A DNA stretch of 43,051 nt from Pseudomonadota bacterium (GTDB lineage Bacteria > Bdellovibrionota_C > UBA2361 > OMII01), in the NCBI GenBank assembly GCA_026390555.1, contig JAPLFS010000027.1, positions 1 to 43,051 of the forward strand, read 5' to 3'. A program made the position numbers and the translations under genes. Shown piece by piece: positions 17,670 to 25,870 of the stretch. The notes under the pieces were generated by a model. The model saw nothing but the letters and a program-made list of their open reading frames with translations. It did not search any database and had not been told where the DNA came from. The stretch's first letter is position 1; each line of letters opens with the position of its first letter.

Positions 17670-19037
17670 CTATGCAGCGCTGCGTGGCATAGCGGCGGAC
17701 TCATCAACCTCGATATCAACGATAATGTTCGACTCAACTAGGAACTGATAGAGGTACTGGTTAACGTATCCGAGCCCGAGGTTCTTGGCGCGCACCATCC
17801 CTGATTTAGGAAACTTTATACGAGAGGTGTCGAACTTGATAAGATCTAGATAAAAACTAAATAACTGCGATTCAACGGGATAAACGAGGAGATGCACCTG
17901 TTGCTGAAATAGCCTGGCGGATGCTTCGAGGACGCCGCCCTTAAGCAAGGCATAGCGATCGTCCTCAAGCAGCAGGGGTAGGAGTGCGGCGCTTACAACG
18001 AATCCGATCGGAGAGCTGGAGTAACGACGCAGATATTGAGTCAGGTGAAAGAATTGAGAGTAGGTGCTGACTAGTATGTTGTGATTCTGCTTGCAGAGCT
18101 GCTCAACTACGTCTAGCACCTCTTCATCGGTTGATTGTTGTGCTCTCAAGATGTTGTTTAACGAGATCTCGAGCACATAGGCAGCCGCCTTCTCAGTCTT
18201 GCCATCGATGGCCTGCAGACGTTGGTTGCAGCGCTCTGCTAGGTCGGGGAACATATGGTGTAGGGCTCGGAAGGACCCACGCTCTAGCAGTATTGGCCGC
18301 TTATGGAAGAACTCAGTTGGGGGTAGGGGCTCCTGCTGTGAGTTAAAGAGGATGGCGTTGGCGAGGCCCTTGCGTAGCAAGGCTACCGTCAAAAGACGGT
18401 GATCGAGGTGTGCAAAGAGTGGGCCCGTTAATTCGATATAGTCGACATCAATACGCTCACGCGAGAGGGAGTCCATGAGGCCGAGCAGCAATTTGTCTAT
18501 ATCGTTGTGCAGATAGAATGCGCCGTAGGTCAGGTTGACCCCCAGAATGCCTAGCGCTTCGGATTGCCGAGCACTATCTGTATCGGCCATATTCACATGC
18601 AGGAGGATCTGGCAGGGGCTAGCTTTTGGACTAGGTTGAAAGCGAATTCCCATCCAGCCGTGGCTCTCATTGGTGCCGGCAAAATTTATGGTCGAGACGG
18701 TATCAGCGAAGGCAAAGAATCCGGTCTCGCTACCGAGGCTCTTCTCAAGACGCTCAATTAGGAGGAGATATTCATGATCCAACATCGCTATTAGGCGTTC
18801 CTTAGAGACGTAACGCCCAGCTCGACCGTAGATACTATCACTCACGGTCTGATCGTAGGCCGACATAGATTTGGCGATCGTGCCTGAAGCAGCCCCTACC
18901 CGGAAAAACCAACTTGCGACCTCCTGGCCGGCTCCGATCTCGGCAATCGTGCCGTAGCGCGAAGCGTCCAGGTTGATGTGCAGCGCCTTGTGGTGGGGAT
19001 CCGATGGGTTTGTAGGTGGTTGAGGAATCATATCCAT
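17670..19037 (-). CDS. Conserved protein of unknown function
   Basis: A soluble-looking protein of 455 residues from the ATG at 19035-19037; a TTG two codons upstream is possible. The N-terminal third is very ordered and distinctive: ALHINLDASRYGTIAEIGAGQEV, then WFFRVGAASGTIAKSMSAYD, DSIYGRAGRYV and MLDHEYLLLIERL. From memory, near-identical segments occur in proteins across Bacteroidota, Planctomycetota and other phyla that carry unrelated automatic names such as nicotinate-nucleotide adenylyltransferase or TonB-dependent receptor. I see no HxGH nucleotidyltransferase motif, no signal peptide and no barrel, so neither name is supported. It is convergent with the FG-GAP gene (28 bp apart) and divergent from the next gene. 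Function unknown. Confidence 0.75.
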   Translation of the reverse strand: MDMIPQPPTNPSDPHHKALHINLDASRYGTIAEIGAGQEVASWFFRVGAASGTIAKSMSAYDQTVSDSIYGRAGRYVSKERLIAMLDHEYLLLIERLEKSLGSETGFFAFADTVSTINFAGTNESHGWMGIRFQPSPKASPCQILLHVNMADTDSARQSEALGILGVNLTYGAFYLHNDIDKLLLGLMDSLSRERIDVDYIELTGPLFAHLDHRLLTVALLRKGLANAILFNSQQEPLPPTEFFHKRPILLERGSFRALHHMFPDLAERCNQRLQAIDGKTEKAAAYVLEISLNNILRAQQSTDEEVLDVVEQLCKQNHNILVSTYSQFFHLTQYLRRYSSSPIGFVVSAALLPLLLEDDRYALLKGGVLEASARLFQQQVHLLVYPVESQLFSFYLDLIKFDTSRIKFPKSGMVRAKNLGLGYVNQYLYQFLVESNIIVDIEVDESAAMPRSAA

Positions 19038-19171
19038 ACACAATTACAGTACTCGAACGGGCGGCAATGGCGAAAGAGCATTTCAGATCGGCGAATAAGA
19101 GCCGGTATGAGCCAGATGGATCCCCCTAAGCTGATCGTAATAGTCGTAATCAGAAAAGGTGGCACAATCAA

Positions 19172-19199
19172 TTGCGAAACATCTTTCCCCGGCTATAAA
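19172..19199 (+). promoter_or_regulatory. Sigma-70-like promoter for the 777-residue protein
   Basis: TTGCGA (19172-19177) and TATAAA (19194-19199) are separated by 16 bp, and the gene starts at 19223, leaving a leader of about 17 nt. Confidence 0.45.
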
Positions 19200-19222
19200 A
19201 CTGCGCTACATGAAGACTCAAG

Positions 19223-21556
19223 ATGCCAAGTCCAAATTTTCCACAAAATGAGCCTGATCGCGGGCCGCGGTTCGATGATCAGAGCTTCACGAGACGGTCG
19301 GATATTATAGAATCACCATCAATAAGGGCGCTCTATAACTGCCTTTCTGAGTTTCCTGATAGTGCTATCAAAATAAGGCTGGACAAGGAGCGTAACAAGG
19401 GGCCGATTACACCAGAACGTCTGACTGAGATTACTCGTGCTACGAGCGACCTCAGCCCGCTGTTAACGCTTGGTGACGCCTTCTGTAAGATGTTGCACCG
19501 TGGGGTCGGCCCGCACTTCGGTGTTTGTATGCCAGCTTTGGTTGATGTTGCCTCCAAGCTGCTTGCTTACAAGGGTGTGGATGCTGAGTATGGAAGAGAT
19601 ATTTCCTATGAGATGTTAAGCGGCGTGCTTGCGGTGTCCTCAAATAGCGTTGAATTGCACAACGGGATAAAGGGCGCACTCGATGCACGAGTGTATCAAG
19701 ATCTGTCGATCTCAGTTAATAACGGCAATCAGCTTGAACCCGCATATTGGAGCTGTCTCGAACTGTTTGCCAGATACGCGCCGACCCTTGATAGTCTGCA
19801 GAGGGTATTGGATACGCACACATTGATCAGAGATCGAATTGATGAGGTAGGCACGCTGCCCTCTGAGGTGCTTTATCGAACGGTTAATGCCGTGTCTTGT
19901 AATGACTTTACAGGGGCGTTCAACCTGGTTGTCAACGAGTATCGCTGTTGCTCTGAGAAGCCAACTAGGCAGCTAGACGATGATAATATGCTGCGGTATG
20001 CATTCGGCGGCCTAGCAGATGGATCGCTCTCTCAGATCGAGGTGTTGGTAAAGCTCTTTGAGTCTGAGGATCAACATATACTCCACGTCGCAACTGAGGT
20101 TGCTATAGCGCTGGGTCAGCATAGCGCCTCTCCTGCACCCACAGAGATTATAAACAGAGTGCGGTGTGCCGTTCTCAAGTTGATTGACCGCACTGCGGAG
20201 GATCCGTTCGGTGCTGAGGCTGAAACTGTAGTTATGGCCCAGCGAGCCACGGCGGCTCTTAGTCGAATCGACATAGATCTAAGCGACGTTGAGAGTTATG
20301 TTGCTCTGGCTCTTGAGAGGGGATTTAGTAGGGAGTACATACCGTTATTGACGGAGCTTAGCCAGGCGCAGTCATCGATCTTTGGGCAGTGGGCGCTAGA
20401 GCCACTGATGGTAGTGCCTGAGATTTTGCAGACGGACCCCCATGCTAAAGAGCCGAATAATTCGCCGATCACCGGGAAGGCGTTATTATCAGAGCAGGAC
20501 TTGAATGAGGCCTTCGTTGATTATGCGATTGCGATCTCAGAGCAGAGAACGCGCAAACAGGTTTCGGTCATAGCCGCCGAGTTTCAGTTGTTTGTGGATG
20601 TTAATTCTAACTGGTTGCAGCCCCGCCCAAGCTCCGAAGGGAGCCCCTTCAACGAGTTGTCACAGGCAGCCGCATTTGTGCGACGGTACTCATTTATGAT
20701 CTCAAACGGCTTTGAGATGGCGGCTACAAGCCTCATCCCGGAGGCTTTGAGCATCTTTAAGGGAGCTGAAGAGGAGAACTTAAAGGGCAGTAGAACCGTT
20801 GAGAAGCTGTATGAGGATTTGGGAGTGGCGCTGGTAAGTAATGCGGATGCAATCTCACAAGATCCGAGGTTGAGAGCCTTTGTGGCTGCACGACTCTCCT
20901 CCACAGACTGGGAATTACTGCGCACGTTGCACGATTCAGAGATGTATAATCTTGGTAAAAGTAGTGAGGTAGCAGCGTTGGCAGCGTTGTCGCTGCGTGC
21001 TGCTATTGAGGATCTCAGCTCAGAAGAGTATGGGAATTGGAAGAAAGATCTGATAACAACGCTCTCGCGGGAGGGGATGCATCTGTCCAACTTTAGCTTA
21101 TTGCCCTGTGTTATAGCAGAGCGCAGAGATCCGCAGGCTAGCTGGAGTATGCTTGAGAAGGTTTCGCTTAAGAACCTTTCGGAGGTAGTAATCTGGCCGA
21201 TTGCGTGCGGTATATCTCTGAACTTATCAGAGGGATATCCAAAATTATTAGCGCTACTGAAATCGGAGAGCGGCGAGAAGATAGCAAAGGGGATGCTTCT
21301 AATGCAGGCATTGCGCGATAAATTAACCCCTGAGCAGCGTAATGAGTGCCGGAAAATAGCTTCTATCTACTTAGAGGAACCTGGACAGCTAGGGATGGAT
21401 GCTTTGGTGACCTATAGCTGTCTGGCGCAGGAGGCTGATGGGTGCCGTGAGGTGCTCTATAGCAAGCCACCGATAGGGATTGATGAAAAGTTGTTCAAAG
21501 CCACCCATAATCTGGCGATGGCGAGGGTTCTAAGTAACTTTTTCTTCCCAGCATAA
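19223..21556 (+). CDS. Large helical protein of unknown function
   Basis: A 777-residue protein that I do not recognise. It has no signal peptide, membrane segment or catalytic motif. The sequence is rich in Leu, Ala, Glu and Ser in amphipathic stretches (for example LVKLFESEDQHILHVATEVAIALG and LALLKSESGEKIAKGMLLM-like segments), consistent with an all-helical repeat solenoid of HEAT or ARM type, but repeats are too degenerate to count by eye. The ATG at 19223 has no clear ribosome site; it follows a plausible promoter by 23 nt. It is convergent with the small protein at 21569-21910 (12 bp apart). A scaffold or adaptor role would be a guess. Confidence 0.7.
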   Translation: MPSPNFPQNEPDRGPRFDDQSFTRRSDIIESPSIRALYNCLSEFPDSAIKIRLDKERNKGPITPERLTEITRATSDLSPLLTLGDAFCKMLHRGVGPHFGVCMPALVDVASKLLAYKGVDAEYGRDISYEMLSGVLAVSSNSVELHNGIKGALDARVYQDLSISVNNGNQLEPAYWSCLELFARYAPTLDSLQRVLDTHTLIRDRIDEVGTLPSEVLYRTVNAVSCNDFTGAFNLVVNEYRCCSEKPTRQLDDDNMLRYAFGGLADGSLSQIEVLVKLFESEDQHILHVATEVAIALGQHSASPAPTEIINRVRCAVLKLIDRTAEDPFGAEAETVVMAQRATAALSRIDIDLSDVESYVALALERGFSREYIPLLTELSQAQSSIFGQWALEPLMVVPEILQTDPHAKEPNNSPITGKALLSEQDLNEAFVDYAIAISEQRTRKQVSVIAAEFQLFVDVNSNWLQPRPSSEGSPFNELSQAAAFVRRYSFMISNGFEMAATSLIPEALSIFKGAEEENLKGSRTVEKLYEDLGVALVSNADAISQDPRLRAFVAARLSSTDWELLRTLHDSEMYNLGKSSEVAALAALSLRAAIEDLSSEEYGNWKKDLITTLSREGMHLSNFSLLPCVIAERRDPQASWSMLEKVSLKNLSEVVIWPIACGISLNLSEGYPKLLALLKSESGEKIAKGMLLMQALRDKLTPEQRNECRKIASIYLEEPGQLGMDALVTYSCLAQEADGCREVLYSKPPIGIDEKLFKATHNLAMARVLSNFFFPA

Positions 21557-21568
21557 CGCAGGCGAGCC

Positions 21569-21910
21569 TTAGCGCTTCTTGTTGTCGTTTGATGCTTCGA
21601 TCAAGGAGGCATCTATAACCATCTTAACGGCCTGCTCGACGACCTCCCTCTGGCTCTTGGGAATAACGCCCTGAGCCGTTAGCTTCTCCGCCTCCTCCGA
21701 GACTAGGCTCAATAATTTATCGCGCTGCTCAAGGGTGATCGCTCCGAGCGCCCCCGTTCCTGATACTCGCGAAACTCCCGATACCCCACGCACGGAGCCG
21801 GTGCCCTTGACCTTGTCGACTTCAGAGACAGACTCCGTAGCCTTGACCCCCTTGGTTGATTGGGAGGATCTGATAGCGCCTATCTTTTTGTCATCCTTCT
21901 TTTTTACCAT
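21569..21910 (-). CDS. Small basic protein with disordered N-terminus; possible sigma-factor partner
   Basis: A 113-residue protein, 30 bp downstream of a sigma factor gene on the same strand, so probably co-transcribed. The first 55 residues are low-complexity with repeated V-S/G-x-V units (VSEVDKVKG, VRGVSGVSRVSG). The rest predicts as helices (ITLEQRDKLLSLVSEEAEKL and SQREVVEQAVKMVIDASLI). A short, partly disordered protein encoded beside a FliA-like sigma factor recalls FlgM-type anti-sigma factors, but no FlgM signature is recognisable, so this is inference from position and shape. It could equally be a secretion-system accessory protein. No signal peptide. Confidence 0.65.
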   Translation of the reverse strand: MVKKKDDKKIGAIRSSQSTKGVKATESVSEVDKVKGTGSVRGVSGVSRVSGTGALGAITLEQRDKLLSLVSEEAEKLTAQGVIPKSQREVVEQAVKMVIDASLIEASNDNKKR

Positions 21911-21940
21911 GATGTTTTCAGCTCTCCCATAAGCGATTTT

Positions 21941-22732
21941 CTATCCACTCACACCCTTTATCACATCTGTAAAGGGGCCCTTAGAGTTCGGTTGTTTAAA
22001 TCTTGCTATTAAGGTTTTAAGACCTGGACGAACCTTCGGGACGGGGGCAGGTTTGCCCATTGCGAGGCTCTTTTGTAGGTATGCGATCAGAACCTTGTGT
22101 TCACGCATGACGTTTAGACCATCCGTATCCCATTCAGTTGCGATGGTTCTTAGCGATAAGCCATCCCAATAAACTCGGTATAGCAACCACTGATGCAAGG
22201 GCTCTAAAGCCGCCATAACAGTAACCATCCGTTTGTAGTCGAGTAGATCGTCCGGCAACGGATCGTTTGCAATCGCCTGCCTGGTCGCAACGACGCTGGC
22301 GCCCACGAGCAGCTCTCTAATAGCCGATCTCATATCACCATCGTCGTTTCCCGACCCCTCGCGGATCGGTAGACGTCCCTCGCGCATCTCTGGAAACACC
22401 CCGTACAGTTCGGCGGAGATATCTCGGGCACGCGCCTCGGCGCTGCTCTTATTTGGGGTGCTGCGGCTCCAGCCCTTCGATTTGCGGGCGGCATCGGTGG
22501 AGGCCTCGTGGATGCGTCTACGCGCATAGCCTCGAAAGGGAATGCCGCGTGTTGGATCGAAACGGCGCGAGCAGAAGATTAGCGCCTCCATAGCAGCACC
22601 GTCTAACCCATCAAGTCGCCAGTCCATATTCCAGGCGCGCGCCACAGCTCGGGCGATGCTTTCAGCCCAGCCGTGGTTCTCGATCACCAGGTCATTAGCC
22701 TGCTCTTCGGAAAGAGTTACGCGCTCCCCCAC
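21941..22732 (-). CDS. Sigma-70 family RNA polymerase sigma factor (FliA/WhiG-like)
   Basis: A 263-residue sigma factor. Region 2 is visible at about residues 15-85: a helical stretch, then RRFDPTRGIPFRGYARRRIHEA, the core-binding and -10-recognition segment in the form found in FliA, WhiG and SigF-type factors. Region 4 lies at about residues 195-245, with a helix-turn-helix around GLSLRTIATEWDTDGLNVMREHKV. A linker of about 80 residues between them is poorly conserved. The gene is divergent from a second sigma factor across 264 AT-rich bp and is followed by the small protein at 21569. A sigma-28-like -10 element lies about 65 bp upstream, suggesting autoregulation. Its promoter class is inferred from region 2 only. 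Confidence 0.82.
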   Translation of the reverse strand: MGERVTLSEEQANDLVIENHGWAESIARAVARAWNMDWRLDGLDGAAMEALIFCSRRFDPTRGIPFRGYARRRIHEASTDAARKSKGWSRSTPNKSSAEARARDISAELYGVFPEMREGRLPIREGSGNDDGDMRSAIRELLVGASVVATRQAIANDPLPDDLLDYKRMVTVMAALEPLHQWLLYRVYWDGLSLRTIATEWDTDGLNVMREHKVLIAYLQKSLAMGKPAPVPKVRPGLKTLIARFKQPNSKGPFTDVIKGVSG

Positions 22733-22795
22733 ACCGTCCCCCGCATGTATTTATTGGGTCTAAGAATATCTCAGAGCTCCACCTCTCACTTGGAG

Positions 22796-22824
22796 CTATC
22801 GGCCATAATCCTTATAAAACTTAA
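22796..22824 (-). promoter_or_regulatory. Possible sigma-28-like promoter of the minus-strand sigma gene
   Basis: On the minus strand TTAAGTTT (22824-22817) is followed after 13 nt by GCCGATAG (22803-22796). The -10 matches the FliA consensus GCCGATAA at 7 of 8 positions, but the spacer is 2 nt longer than the usual 11. The rest of the 264-bp intergenic region is AT-rich with a seven-G run near 22912 and no other clear signal. Confidence 0.35.
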
Positions 22825-22996
22825 GTACTTATCTGGACAGTATAGCTTAAAATTCAATCCATTCAAATAGTTATCTTTTTTTAGAAGCAATTTGGTGTTT
22901 CAGGTGGAAGAGGGGGGGAGCATGTCGTTTCACATTTTTCGGCATGTAGATGGTTTTTAGAATAGCTAACTATAACTAGATATAGAGAGGAATAAG

Positions 22997-23878
22997 ATGA
23001 GAACAACTTCAAGCAGGGTATCGAAGGAGAGCGATAGCAGCGGAGCTGTTGCAGCCAAAATTGCCCAAAAAACCGCTAAGAAGAGCGTTCTTAAGCTAGT
23101 TAAATCCCAAGCTAATTCAGATGGTACACCAACCCCCCTTCAGCAAGAGGCGTTGATCATTAAGTATCGTATCAAGGCCAGAAAGTTAGGGCGTAGTATT
23201 CTTCGTCGTTGGCACGCTCGCATGGAGCTCGATGAGGTCGATAGCATCGTAGATCTTTCGTTGTGTGAAGCCGTTAAGCGCTTTAACCCTTATAAGGGCG
23301 CAAGCTTTATGACCTTTCTTTTTTATCACCTCAAGGGCAACCTGATTCGAGCAGTTACGACGGCCGCCGCCGCATGCTCTATTCCAACCGTATGGGAGCA
23401 GGGAGGGGAGGTTGCTGAGAAGGGTGATGGAGATTCGATGGGCGAGTTTCAATTACGAGGCATTAACTCAGCCGAGATCGCAGAGGCAGTAACTAGCCAA
23501 GAGGCCCCACAGCCGGACGATGTCCTGTGGCACAAGGAGTTGAACGACAGAAGCTCACTTGCTTGTGAGAAGTTGGACGCATTGGAGCGTGAGATTATTA
23601 AGCGTATCTTTATCCATGAGCAGCAAATTATGGATATCGCTACCTCGCTTGGATACAGCCGATGTCATATCTCAAGAATAAAGAAGAAAGCTCTTGAGAC
23701 CCTGCACGCTGAGTTAAGTAGTTCAATGAACAATGATGATTTAGGACACCGTACCTCAATCGAGAATGACTCGGAGGAGCTAGGGCAGTGCGTAGCAAAT
23801 CGCAAGGCTATTCACCGTCGTCGTCCACGCGCGCGAACACGTCGTAACGAGGAGTTCGTGCCTGCTAAGGCGGCTTAG
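22997..23878 (+). CDS. Sigma-70 family RNA polymerase sigma factor (FliA/WhiG-like)
   Basis: A 293-residue sigma factor with a good ribosome site (GAGAGG at 22985-22990). Region 2 covers about residues 55-125, including VKRFNPYKGASFMTFLFYHLKGNLIRAV, the typical region-2 helix. Region 4 covers about 185-235: LDALEREIIKRIFIHEQQIMDIATSLGYSRCHISRIKKKALETL, with an HTH that ends in the expected SRIKKKAL pattern. The N-terminal 40 residues are basic, and the C-terminal 55 residues end in an Arg-rich tail (HRRRPRARTRRN). It is divergent from another sigma factor and is a paralogue only in a broad sense, as the two share little outside the domain pattern. Target promoters are unknown; rsmG is convergent 8 bp away. 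Confidence 0.85.
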   Translation: MRTTSSRVSKESDSSGAVAAKIAQKTAKKSVLKLVKSQANSDGTPTPLQQEALIIKYRIKARKLGRSILRRWHARMELDEVDSIVDLSLCEAVKRFNPYKGASFMTFLFYHLKGNLIRAVTTAAAACSIPTVWEQGGEVAEKGDGDSMGEFQLRGINSAEIAEAVTSQEAPQPDDVLWHKELNDRSSLACEKLDALEREIIKRIFIHEQQIMDIATSLGYSRCHISRIKKKALETLHAELSSSMNNDDLGHRTSIENDSEELGQCVANRKAIHRRRPRARTRRNEEFVPAKAA

Positions 23879-23886
23879 TAACGTAG

Positions 23887-24579
23887 CTATTCAACTCTGG
23901 GAAATTTCTTGTGGGTTGCGCGCTTTTTCGGGATAACGATTAAGTGTCGCACGATCTCTGTTCCCGGTAGCTTAACGGCATGCACCTGAGGAACGTCTCC
24001 ACCAAGCTCTCGAATAAGATCCTCTGTACCTGAGATTTCAGCCTCAAAGCTACTGCCCTTTAGGGCGATCGCCTGACCGCCGATCTTTACTAGCGGTAGC
24101 ATTAGCTCAATCAGGAGCGGGAAGGGCGCTAGCGCGCGTGAGGTGACCAGATCATAGCGCTCACGGTGTTGTGGGGTGCGTGCCAGCATCTCGGCTCGTC
24201 CGTGTATCCCTGAGACATTAGTGATACCACAGGCGTGCGCGGTCTCGCTGGCAAAGCGCACCTTCTTTGCTGTGGCATCAAGCAAGGTAATTGAGCTAGC
24301 AGGAAGTAGCGCAGCAAGTGGAACTCCTGGAAACCCAGCCCCCGTACCGATATCGAGAAGGCGCAAATTGGCGGCTTTATCTAGGACCGTTAAAGTGGCG
24401 AGAGAGTCCAACAGATGCAGCGAAACGTAATCGCTACGCGCAATGCGGGTCAGGTTAAAGCTCTTGTTGGTAAGCTCAAGGTTCTCAAGGAAGAGTAATA
24501 ACGCATCTATCTGTGTTGATGATGCAGAGAGGCCCAACGTCTCAATCCCTTTCTCTAGCTCCAATCGTTCGTTAATCAT
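23887..24579 (-). CDS. rsmG: 16S rRNA (guanine-N7)-methyltransferase RsmG
   Basis: Methylates N7 of G527 in the 530 loop of 16S rRNA using S-adenosylmethionine. The 230-residue protein has the GidB/RsmG features: ELTNKSFNLTRI near the N terminus, SLHLLDSLA, the SAM-binding motif LLDIGTGAGFPGVPLA (about residues 72-87), and VTSRALAPF. Length is normal. In many bacteria it sits beside mnmG and parA/parB near the replication origin; that context is absent here, so the gene has been separated from it. The start ATG (24577-24579) is supported by the fit to family length. Confidence 0.95.
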   Translation of the reverse strand: MINERLELEKGIETLGLSASSTQIDALLLFLENLELTNKSFNLTRIARSDYVSLHLLDSLATLTVLDKAANLRLLDIGTGAGFPGVPLAALLPASSITLLDATAKKVRFASETAHACGITNVSGIHGRAEMLARTPQHRERYDLVTSRALAPFPLLIELMLPLVKIGGQAIALKGSSFEAEISGTEDLIRELGGDVPQVHAVKLPGTEIVRHLIVIPKKRATHKKFPRVE

Positions 24580-24692
24580 GCGCTCTTCTGGTAGGTATAA
24601 TTCAAGGCGTATTGTCTAATCTGAAAGGCAACACTACACCGAACGGAGGTGAATGAGAATGAGATCGTATGAGAGCTATTAGAGATGTCTGA

Positions 24693-25589
24693 TTATACCG
24701 CTGGCTCAGGTAGCGCTGCCCATGTTTTTAGGCTCTCACCCAGTTTCTCTTCGAACTGCTCAAGGGTGAGTCCGAAGGCCTCTCTAAAAGCCGTCGAGCG
24801 CTCTGTACCGGTTCGCAGCAGGGCTAGGTAGGCACCGATCTTTGAAAAGCCGAAGGCGTGAATTAGCGCCTTTGTTGCCAGTAGTGATTGTGCATATGCG
24901 GCCGGTACCATGTCGGAGTTAAGCTTTGTAAAGCCCCCCTGTAGCAGGCTTAGAGCGACCGGCTCATTTGACTTTAGCCACGTACGCAGCGCCTCGCGTA
25001 GGGCCGGATTCTCATAGCCCTCGGACCACTGCGCGATGCCCTCATCGATCCAACCAGGAATCTGCCCCTCTGAGAGTGCAGAGAGAACCGCGTGCGTGAA
25101 CTCATGCTTAACGGAGCGGTGCAGGTTTTCAACGTCGACCGGTTTAGTATTTGAGAGGGGGATGATTATCTGTCCACGAAAGAACATGGCGTTGGTCCAG
25201 CCTGGCGCCCCGGTGAGTTCGTAGAATGCAGTCTCGTCCATCAACCTAATCGAGCTGCTAAAGGCTGGGATTGTGCTAAATAAATCGGTGTATTCAGCGT
25301 GTGTTTTGTTTAACGCTTGAACGAGCTGATCCGCTAGGTCCGACCACTGCGAGGGCGAGATTAGGGTCAGCTTACTACCGTTTGCTAGAACTACTGGGGT
25401 AAAGCGTAAGAAGGGGGCCTGGTCTGCGCTGGCGTAGCGTGCCCGCTCAGGTGCTTGAGCATCCTGTTTCCCCTGTCTTCGGCCATCAGCAAAAGCGATT
25501 CCAACGTAGAGGATGACACCGAGCGCGAGCGCCATAACAGAGGTGCTTATGGCAGATCTAATAGTGGGGGCCGTAATCCAGCGTCGCAT
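24693..25589 (-). CDS. Membrane-anchored gluzincin peptidase (peptidase MA-like)
   Basis: A 298-residue protein with an N-terminal signal or anchor helix (about residues 15-33). The zinc site is clear: HEFTH at residues 162-166 (the HExxH motif), followed about 20 residues later by WIDEGIAQW, where the Glu in DEG/A-type context is the third ligand of gluzincins such as the peptidase MA family. The rest of the domain is helical. The enzyme probably acts in the periplasm or at the outer face of the inner membrane. Substrate unknown. It lies upstream of rsmG on the same strand but 113 bp separate them, so co-transcription is unsure. Confidence 0.8.
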   Translation of the reverse strand: MRRWITAPTIRSAISTSVMALALGVILYVGIAFADGRRQGKQDAQAPERARYASADQAPFLRFTPVVLANGSKLTLISPSQWSDLADQLVQALNKTHAEYTDLFSTIPAFSSSIRLMDETAFYELTGAPGWTNAMFFRGQIIIPLSNTKPVDVENLHRSVKHEFTHAVLSALSEGQIPGWIDEGIAQWSEGYENPALREALRTWLKSNEPVALSLLQGGFTKLNSDMVPAAYAQSLLATKALIHAFGFSKIGAYLALLRTGTERSTAFREAFGLTLEQFEEKLGESLKTWAALPEPAV

Positions 25590-25798
25590 ACCATGCTCCG
25601 TTTTTCATTGCGGAGAGTGAGGCTCTGTTGGATACGGCTTAAGAACGAGCATCCCCTCTTACATGGAATGTCGGCTTTTTTGCCTATAAACATGAGAACT
25701 CCCTTAAACGAGCTATTCTAGCCACGCAACCCATTGAAATAGTGGGCAAGAATCAGAGAGGGTAGATTGGAGCGTATAGCGAAAAACGAGCCAAGCCC

Positions 25799-25828
25799 TT
25801 GTGAAGAGGGTGTGTTTTTCAGTATACT
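25799..25828 (+). promoter_or_regulatory. Sigma-70-like promoter of the A-type Fe-S carrier gene
   Basis: TTGTGA (25799-25804) and TATACT (25823-25828) are separated by 18 bp. The start point would fall near 25835, inside the palindrome described next. The 209 bp upstream (25590-25798) show no gene or clear signal. Confidence 0.6.
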
Positions 25829-25831
25829 AGA

Positions 25832-25849
25832 GGTATTACCGGCAATACC
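25832..25849. promoter_or_regulatory. 18-bp palindromic operator candidate over the transcription start
   Basis: GGTATTACCGGCAATACC is an 18-bp inverted repeat with only one mismatched pair (positions 7 and 12). It begins 3 bp after the -10 element, where a bound repressor would block transcription. It does not resemble the E. coli type-1 IscR site. The regulator is unknown. Confidence 0.5.
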
Positions 25850-25870
25850 CTTTAAGGATAGGTAGAGATT

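Noticed and set aside
19160-19175. Sigma-54-like -24/-12 site (TGGCAC then TTGC)
   Set aside because: The spacing is one nt too long (11 instead of 10 between GG and GC), and a better sigma-70 promoter overlaps it.
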